Source: Lachnospiraceae bacterium (lineage in GTDB: Bacteria > Bacillota > Clostridia > Lachnospirales > Lachnospiraceae). Taken from it: a stretch of 64,000 nucleotides of DNA. The stretch lies in NCBI GenBank assembly GCA_017624495.1, contig JAGAMY010000004.1, forward strand, positions 1 to 64,000, written 5' to 3'. Shown here in pieces: positions 58,886 to 64,000 of the stretch (position 1 is the first letter of the stretch; each line of letters opens with the position of its first letter). Below the pieces are notes generated by a model. It had not been told where the DNA came from. It worked only from the letters and a program-made list of their open reading frames with translations, and did not search any database. A program made the translations under genes and the position numbers.

Positions 58886-60568
58886 TTATTTTTTAGCAGC
58901 AAGATCTTCTGCGCTGAAGGCTTCGCTGATTGGTGCTCCCGGTGCTACCATAGGCCATACTTTATCATTGCAGTCAATCACACAGTCGATAACCACTGGT
59001 GTTTCTGATGCTAAAGCTTTGGCAAAAACATCCTCAAACTCTTCTCTGGTAGTGGCTCTATATCCTGTTGCACCCATAGCTTCTGCTAATTTCACATAAT
59101 CTAAACCATCGTCTAAAATAGTTGCAGAATATCTTTCTTCATAGAAAAGATTCTGCCACTGTCTTACCATACCAAGCACATGGTTATTCATGATAATTTC
59201 AATCATTGGCAGCTTCTGGCGGACTGCTGTGGCAATTTCATTCATATTCATACGGAAACATCCGTCTCCGGCAATATTGATAACTTGTTTGTCAGGATTT
59301 GCCACCTGCGCACCAATGGCTGCGCCTAAACCATAGCCCATAGTACCAAGTCCACCTGATGTAATCAGTGTCCGTGGTTTGGAATATTTATAAAACTGTG
59401 CTGCCCACATCTGATGCTGTCCTACTTCAGTAACGATAATGGCATCACCTTTTGTCTTTTCATAAATGGTTTTCATCAGATAAGGACCACTTAAACCTTC
59501 TTCTTCGCATTTCAACGGATATGTATGCGTATATTCTTTAATATGTGCCAGCCATTTTTCGTGCTCCATTGGCTCAATACGGCTGTTCAAACGGCTCAAT
59601 ACTTCTTTTACATCACCAATAATGCTGGCATTTACCATGATATTTTTATTAATTTCTGCCGGATCTACATCAATCTGCAAAATTTTCGCATGATGTGCAA
59701 ATTTGCTGGCATTTCCGGTAACTCGGTCTGAAAAACGAACACCGATGGCGATTAATAAATCACACTCACTGACACCATAATTGGATGTCTTTGTACCATG
59801 CATACCAAGCATACCTGTATATTTCTCATCCGTTCCATCAAAAGCACCTTTACCCATTAAGGTGTCACATACCGGTGCCTGAACTTTCTCTACAAACTCT
59901 TTCAACTCTGCGCTTGCTTCTGAAATTACGGCACCACCGCCTACAAATACATATGGCTTTTTCGATTTTTTAATCATTTTTACAGCTTTTTCTAAATCTT
60001 CTTCTGTAATCTGGTCTGTAAAACGACCCATACGCTCTGCTTTTGTCGGTGTATATGCACATTTTGCGGCTGTCACATCCTTTGGAATATCTACTAATAC
60101 AGGACCCGGTCTGCCTTTGGCAGCAATTTTAAAGGCTCTGCGGATGGTATCCGCTAATTTTTCAATGTCTTTTACGATAAAGTTATGCTTTGTAATCGGT
60201 GTGGTAATTCCGGCAATATCAATTTCCTGAAAGCTGTCTTTTCCTAAAAGCGGAACACCTACATTACAGGTAATTGCCACCATAGGAACGGAATCCATAT
60301 ATGCGGTTGCTATACCGGTAACTAAGTTGGTCGCACCCGGTCCACTGGTTGCTAAACAAACACCCACTTTTCCTGTACTTCTGGCATATCCGTCTGCTGC
60401 GTGGGATGCGCCCTGCTCATGGGATGTTAAGATATGTCTGATTTCATCTCTATGCTTATACAACGCATCATATACATTTAAAATTGCTCCGCCCGGATAA
60501 CCAAATACGGTATCCACGCCCTGCTCTTTTAAACACTCGATTAAGATTTCTGCACCTGTTAACTGCAT
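58886..60568 (-). CDS. ilvB: Acetolactate synthase large subunit
   Basis: A 560-residue ThDP enzyme condensing pyruvate to acetolactate (or acetohydroxybutyrate) for valine, leucine and isoleucine. Motifs: FGYPGGAILNVYDAL, LTSHEQGASHAADGYARSTGKVG (catalytic Glu), the FAD-binding middle domain, and the ThDP motif GDGCFRMNMNEIATAVRQKLPMIEIIMNN. Full family length. The small regulatory subunit is not in this window; the large subunit alone has weak, unregulated activity. It is third in leuB-ilvD-ilvB, 67 bp after ilvD; a GCCGG/CCGGC repeat lies in that gap. Confidence 0.96.
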   Translation of the reverse strand: MQLTGAEILIECLKEQGVDTVFGYPGGAILNVYDALYKHRDEIRHILTSHEQGASHAADGYARSTGKVGVCLATSGPGATNLVTGIATAYMDSVPMVAITCNVGVPLLGKDSFQEIDIAGITTPITKHNFIVKDIEKLADTIRRAFKIAAKGRPGPVLVDIPKDVTAAKCAYTPTKAERMGRFTDQITEEDLEKAVKMIKKSKKPYVFVGGGAVISEASAELKEFVEKVQAPVCDTLMGKGAFDGTDEKYTGMLGMHGTKTSNYGVSECDLLIAIGVRFSDRVTGNASKFAHHAKILQIDVDPAEINKNIMVNASIIGDVKEVLSRLNSRIEPMEHEKWLAHIKEYTHTYPLKCEEEGLSGPYLMKTIYEKTKGDAIIVTEVGQHQMWAAQFYKYSKPRTLITSGGLGTMGYGLGAAIGAQVANPDKQVINIAGDGCFRMNMNEIATAVRQKLPMIEIIMNNHVLGMVRQWQNLFYEERYSATILDDGLDYVKLAEAMGATGYRATTREEFEDVFAKALASETPVVIDCVIDCNDKVWPMVAPGAPISEAFSAEDLAAKK

Positions 60569-60635
60569 GAAAAATCCTCACTTTCTATTTTCAGCCGGCT
60601 GGCAGATACACCGCCGGCCTGTTACTCATTTCCTT

Positions 60636-62297
60636 TTATTTCTTCTCCAGAATAGCTCCACGGTTACCGGAGGTTACCATGTTTCTATATCTGTCTAAGT
60701 ATCCGCTTACTTCTTTTTCCTTTGGCTGCCATTTTGCTTTTCTTGCTGCCATTTCTTCATCAGATACATCTACGTTTAATGTCATCTCCGGGATATTAAT
60801 CTTGATAATATCGCCTTCTTCTACCAGTGCAATTGGTCCACCTACGGCTGCTTCCGGTGAAACATGACCAATGGAAGCTCCACGGCTTGCACCGGAGAAA
60901 CGTCCGTCTGTAATCAACGCTACAGAAGAACCAAGTCCCATACCTGCAATAGCAGATGTCGGATTTAACATTTCACGCATACCAGGACCTCCCTTAGGTC
61001 CTTCATTACGAATAACCACAACATCTCCGGCTACGATTTTACCACCTTTAATGGCTGCAATAGCATCTTCTTCACATTCAAATACTCTTGCCGGACCTTC
61101 ATGTACTAACATCTCCTCTACGACGGCAGAACGTTTTACCACACTTCCGTCCGGAGCTAAATTACCACTTAAAACTGCAAGACCACCGGTTTTACTGTAT
61201 GGATTGTCAATTGGGCGAATAACTTCCGGATTTAAGTTTTTCGCATTTGCAATACATTCTCCGATGGTTTTACCGGATACAGTCATACAGTCAAGATTTA
61301 ATAAATCTAAATCTGCTAACTGTTTCATTACTGCGTAAACACCACCGGCTTCATTTAAGTCTTCCATATATGTAGGACCTGCCGGAGCTAAATGACAGAA
61401 GTTTGGTGTCTTTTCACTAATTGGATTTGCATATTTGATATCAAAATCAAAACCGATTTCATGGGCAATTGCCGGAAGGTGTAACATACTGTTTGTAGAG
61501 CAACCTAATGCCATATCCACGGTCAATGCATTAATGATTGCTTCTTTTGTCATAATATCTCTTGGACGGATATTTTTTTCGAGCAGATTCATAACTGCCA
61601 TACCGGCATGTTTTGCCAGCTTGATTCTGTCGGAATATACCGCTGGAATTGTGCCGTTTCCGCCAAGACCCATACCAAGTGCTTCTGTTAAACAGTTCAT
61701 GGAGTTTGCTGTGTACATACCTGAACAGGAGCCGCATGTAGGACATGCTTTATTTTCATATTCTTTTACTTCTTCCTCTGTCATTGTGCCTGCTGCATAG
61801 GAACCAACGGCTTCAAACATGGAGGATAAACTGGTCTTTTTACCATTGACACGACCTGCAAGCATAGGTCCACCGGATACAAATACAGTAGGCACATTAA
61901 TTCTTGCCGCTGCCATCAAAAGTCCCGGTACATTTTTATCACAGTTTGGCACCATAACCAAAGCATCAAACTGATGTGCCATTGCCATACATTCTGTAGA
62001 ATCTGCAATCAAATCTCTGGTAACAAGGGAATATTTCATTCCTGTATGTCCCATGGCAATACCGTCACATACTGCAATAGCAGGAAATACTACAGGCACA
62101 CCACCTGCTTCTGCCACGCCTAATTTTACGGCATTTACAATTTTATCAAGGTTCATATGTCCCGGAACGATTTCGTTATAGGAGCTTACGATACCTACCA
62201 TTGGTTTTTTCATTTCTTCTTCGGTAAATCCTAATGCATTAAATAAACTTCTATGTGGTGCCTGCTGCATGCCGGCTTTTACATTATCACTTCTCAT
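60636..62297 (-). CDS. ilvD: Dihydroxy-acid dehydratase
   Basis: A 553-residue Fe-S dehydratase of branched-chain amino-acid synthesis. Cluster cysteines are seen in [19 protein letters not shown] and [35 protein letters not shown]; the C-terminal signature [28 protein letters not shown] is intact. The enzyme removes water from dihydroxyisovalerate and its methyl homologue. GGAGG precedes the ATG. It follows leuB by 15 bp. Confidence 0.97.
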   Translation of the reverse strand: MRSDNVKAGMQQAPHRSLFNALGFTEEEMKKPMVGIVSSYNEIVPGHMNLDKIVNAVKLGVAEAGGVPVVFPAIAVCDGIAMGHTGMKYSLVTRDLIADSTECMAMAHQFDALVMVPNCDKNVPGLLMAAARINVPTVFVSGGPMLAGRVNGKKTSLSSMFEAVGSYAAGTMTEEEVKEYENKACPTCGSCSGMYTANSMNCLTEALGMGLGGNGTIPAVYSDRIKLAKHAGMAVMNLLEKNIRPRDIMTKEAIINALTVDMALGCSTNSMLHLPAIAHEIGFDFDIKYANPISEKTPNFCHLAPAGPTYMEDLNEAGGVYAVMKQLADLDLLNLDCMTVSGKTIGECIANAKNLNPEVIRPIDNPYSKTGGLAVLSGNLAPDGSVVKRSAVVEEMLVHEGPARVFECEEDAIAAIKGGKIVAGDVVVIRNEGPKGGPGMREMLNPTSAIAGMGLGSSVALITDGRFSGASRGASIGHVSPEAAVGGPIALVEEGDIIKINIPEMTLNVDVSDEEMAARKAKWQPKEKEVSGYLDRYRNMVTSGNRGAILEKK

Positions 62298-62312
62298 AAA
62301 TCTATTCCTCCA

Positions 62313-63413
62313 TTATATTCTTTCACAAATTAAATCACCCATCTGCGCTGTACCCACCTGTGTCACAGAGGATTTTTTGCTTTCTTCCTGTGGCATAATA
62401 TCAATGGTACGGTAACCATCCTTTAACACCTGTTTTACTGCTGCTTCAATGGCATCTGCTTCTTTATCTAAATCAAAGGAATAACGAAGCATCATAGCTG
62501 CACTTAAAATCGTAGCAATTGGATTGGCAATGCCTTTCCCTGCAATATCCGGTGCAGAACCACCGCTTGGCTCATAAAGACCAAATTTGGTGTCATTTAA
62601 GCTGGCAGAAGATAACATACCGATAGATCCGGTTACCATACTTGCCTCATCCGATAAAATATCACCAAACATATTTTCTGTCAAAATAACATCAAACTGT
62701 TTTGGGTCTTTGACTAACTGCATGGCACAATTATCTACCAACATATGCTCATACGCAACTTCCGGATAGTCTTTAGCCACCTCTTCTACTACTTTTCTCC
62801 ATAGTCTGGAAGAATCTAATACGTTAGCTTTATCTACACTGGTAACTTTTTTGCGACGTTTCATGGCAATGTCAAATCCACGTTTTGCAATTCTTCTGAT
62901 TTCTTCTTCGTTATATGTAAGGGTATCTACGGCAGTCATCACACCGTCTACTTCCTTTGTTTCTCTTGCACCAAAGTAAAGTCCTCCGGTAAGTTCACGC
63001 ATAATCATCATATCAAAACCATCTCCGATAATATCATCACGAAGCGGACATGCCTCTTTTAACTCTTCATATAAATATGCCGGTCTTAAATTGGCAAATA
63101 AATTCAATGCTTTTCTTAATTTTAAAAGTCCTGCTTCCGGTCTAAGCTCCGGTGCTAATTTGTACCATGGAGAAGTTGCTGTATTGCCTCCAATGGAACC
63201 CATAAGCACCGCATCAGATGCTTTTGCTGCTGCAATGGCCTCATCCGTCAATGGGACACCTGTTGCATCAATGGAACAGCCTCCCATTAAAATCTCATCA
63301 TATTCAAATGTATGTCCGTATTTTGCTCCTATAGCATCTAATACTTTTCTGGCTTCAGCCACAACCTCCGGTCCTATTCCGTCACCGGAAATTACTCCTA
63401 CATGGTAACTCAT
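62313..63413 (-). CDS. leuB: 3-isopropylmalate dehydrogenase
   Basis: A 366-residue LeuB that oxidatively decarboxylates 3-isopropylmalate in leucine synthesis. Family segments are [22 protein letters not shown] at the N-terminus, [48 protein letters not shown] and [26 protein letters not shown] with [23 protein letters not shown]. It heads the leuB-ilvD-ilvB operon. The 100-bp leader has no clear T-box; leuA, leuC and leuD are not in the window. Confidence 0.96.
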   Translation of the reverse strand: MSYHVGVISGDGIGPEVVAEARKVLDAIGAKYGHTFEYDEILMGGCSIDATGVPLTDEAIAAAKASDAVLMGSIGGNTATSPWYKLAPELRPEAGLLKLRKALNLFANLRPAYLYEELKEACPLRDDIIGDGFDMMIMRELTGGLYFGARETKEVDGVMTAVDTLTYNEEEIRRIAKRGFDIAMKRRKKVTSVDKANVLDSSRLWRKVVEEVAKDYPEVAYEHMLVDNCAMQLVKDPKQFDVILTENMFGDILSDEASMVTGSIGMLSSASLNDTKFGLYEPSGGSAPDIAGKGIANPIATILSAAMMLRYSFDLDKEADAIEAAVKQVLKDGYRTIDIMPQEESKKSSVTQVGTAQMGDLICERI

Positions 63414-63488
63414 ATCTTTACTTCCTTCCTCTTCTCAATCTGACAAAAAGCTTTTTTCGCATTTTTTGTCGATTCTGTCTATTAGTAT

Positions 63489-63517
63489 ATAATAGTAGAT
63501 AAAATTTAAAATTTCAA
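63489..63517 (-). promoter_or_regulatory. Promoter of leuB-ilvD-ilvB
   Basis: On the minus strand TTGAAA (63512-63517) and TATTAT (63489-63494), 17 bp apart, about 75 nt upstream of leuB. Confidence 0.65.
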
Positions 63518-63584
63518 TATAGTTTATTATTATAGTTTTTCATGTTGTTTATAACGTTTGGTTATATGATGGAAAAAACAAACG

Positions 63585-63623
63585 AAAAGACGGGAATAAT
63601 CTTTAAAGACTTTCCCGCCTTTT
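63585..63623 (-). terminator. Terminator downstream of the right-edge gene
   Basis: AAAAGACGGGAA and TTTCCCGCCTTTT form the stem around a 14-nt loop with further weak pairing; on the minus strand TTTTC follows. It lies just after the stop codon of the 63627 gene. Confidence 0.75.
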
Positions 63624-63626
63624 CTG

Positions 63627-64000
63627 CTACTTAACCCTTACTTTTATCATTTTATAAATACCATTCTGTATGTAAACAAATACATAACAGGTTCCCGCTT
63701 TTTTACCTTTGATTCTGCCCTTTTTATCTACGGTTACTATTTTTTTATTTGAGGATTCATACCTGAAACGTTCCGTATGCTCCTTCATTCTGCCACCTTT
63801 TGGCATAACTCTTGTCGCTTTAATTTTTTTCTTCTTTCCAACCCTTAGAGTTATATTTTTTTGCTTAATTTTCACATTGGTTGGATTCTGATATTTTCCA
63901 CCCGCAGTAACTGCATGTACACATTTTGACACACTTAACACTTTTTTCTTTCCATCAATCTTTTTATAAGCTACCACGACATATTTATAATAAGTAGCTT
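63627..64000 (-). CDS. C-terminal part of an Ig-like/fibronectin-type surface protein, partial
   Basis: The minus-strand frame is open from the right edge to the stop at 63627, so only the last about 124 residues are visible. It starts with the end of a fibronectin type III-like domain (YYKYVVVAYKKIDGKKKV) and continues into a lysine-rich Big_2-like domain (LRVGKKKKIKATRVMPKG, then IVTVDKKGRIKGKKAGTCYVFV). The style matches the Ig-like domains in the secreted amidase and protease of this window. The GTG at 63977 is not a likely start. Function of the full protein cannot be inferred. Confidence 0.75.
   Translation of the reverse strand, partial: ATYYKYVVVAYKKIDGKKKVLSVSKCVHAVTAGGKYQNPTNVKIKQKNITLRVGKKKKIKATRVMPKGGRMKEHTERFRYESSNKKIVTVDKKGRIKGKKAGTCYVFVYIQNGIYKMIKVRVK

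Noticed and set aside
63414..63520. T-box or leader peptide controlling leuB-ilvD-ilvB
   Set aside because: The leader is about 75 nt, has no T-box core sequence and no Leu- or Ile-rich ORF; only a promoter is supported.

Overview
The window reads as ordinary chromosome of a low-GC, endospore-forming Firmicute, most likely a gut Lachnospiraceae (Clostridia). The evidence is the complete spoIIIA operon with gpr and spoIIP, a DUF5688 protein, several Rpn-family PD-(D/E)XK proteins, dimeric glycyl-tRNA synthetase, a YqzL-RecO-Era block, a sodium-pumping decarboxylase operon and AT-rich intergenic DNA with Gram-positive promoters. Genus cannot be fixed from the sequence alone. Almost every gene lies on the minus strand.

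Region by region. 1-5.5 kb is an accessory island: a DUF262 protein cut by the left edge, a DUF5688 protein and a short SSB in one operon, an unrecognised gene preceded by paired palindromes, a full and a truncated Rpn-family gene, and orphan repeats resembling insertion-sequence ends. 5.5-22.6 kb is core: metA, ligA, an rRNA pseudouridine synthase, an SH3 membrane protein, tRNA-Arg, DAHP synthase, a SpoIIM-like protein, a NUDIX hydrolase, rny, recX, recA, thioredoxin, prfC, a C39-like peptidase, nhaC and deoB. 22.8-26.9 kb is accessory: another Rpn-family gene, a large secreted modular amidase, and a divergent XRE regulator across a symmetric operator pair. 26.9-34.4 kb is the sporulation block spoIIIAA-AH, spoIIP, gpr, followed by rpsT on the other strand.

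34.9-35.8 kb carries no gene but holds the most striking structure: three consecutive 196-235 bp modules, each an extended palindrome opening into smaller hairpins, all enclosed by an outer 19-bp inverted repeat. I do not recognise it as a known element. It may be a large structured RNA or a mobile palindromic (REP/MITE-like) cluster. A second, smaller multi-hairpin element lies between era and an M16C peptidase gene at 45.3 kb.

35.8-41 kb is a five-gene sodium-translocating decarboxylase operon with two carboxyltransferase subunits sharing one biotin carrier. 41.2-45.2 kb is glyQS, a lipoprotein, recO, a yqzL-like gene and era. 45.4-55.2 kb has an M16C metallopeptidase, a cold-shock protein, a secreted subtilase overlapping an Rpn-family remnant, an MscS channel and a chemoreceptor. 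55.3-63.4 kb is amino-acid biosynthesis: serC-serA-DUF1015, then leuB-ilvD-ilvB. The right edge cuts an Ig-like surface protein.

CDS starts were moved to the codon with the best Shine-Dalgarno spacing where an upstream in-frame codon was less likely. Family assignments rest on motifs recognised by eye; no search was run.
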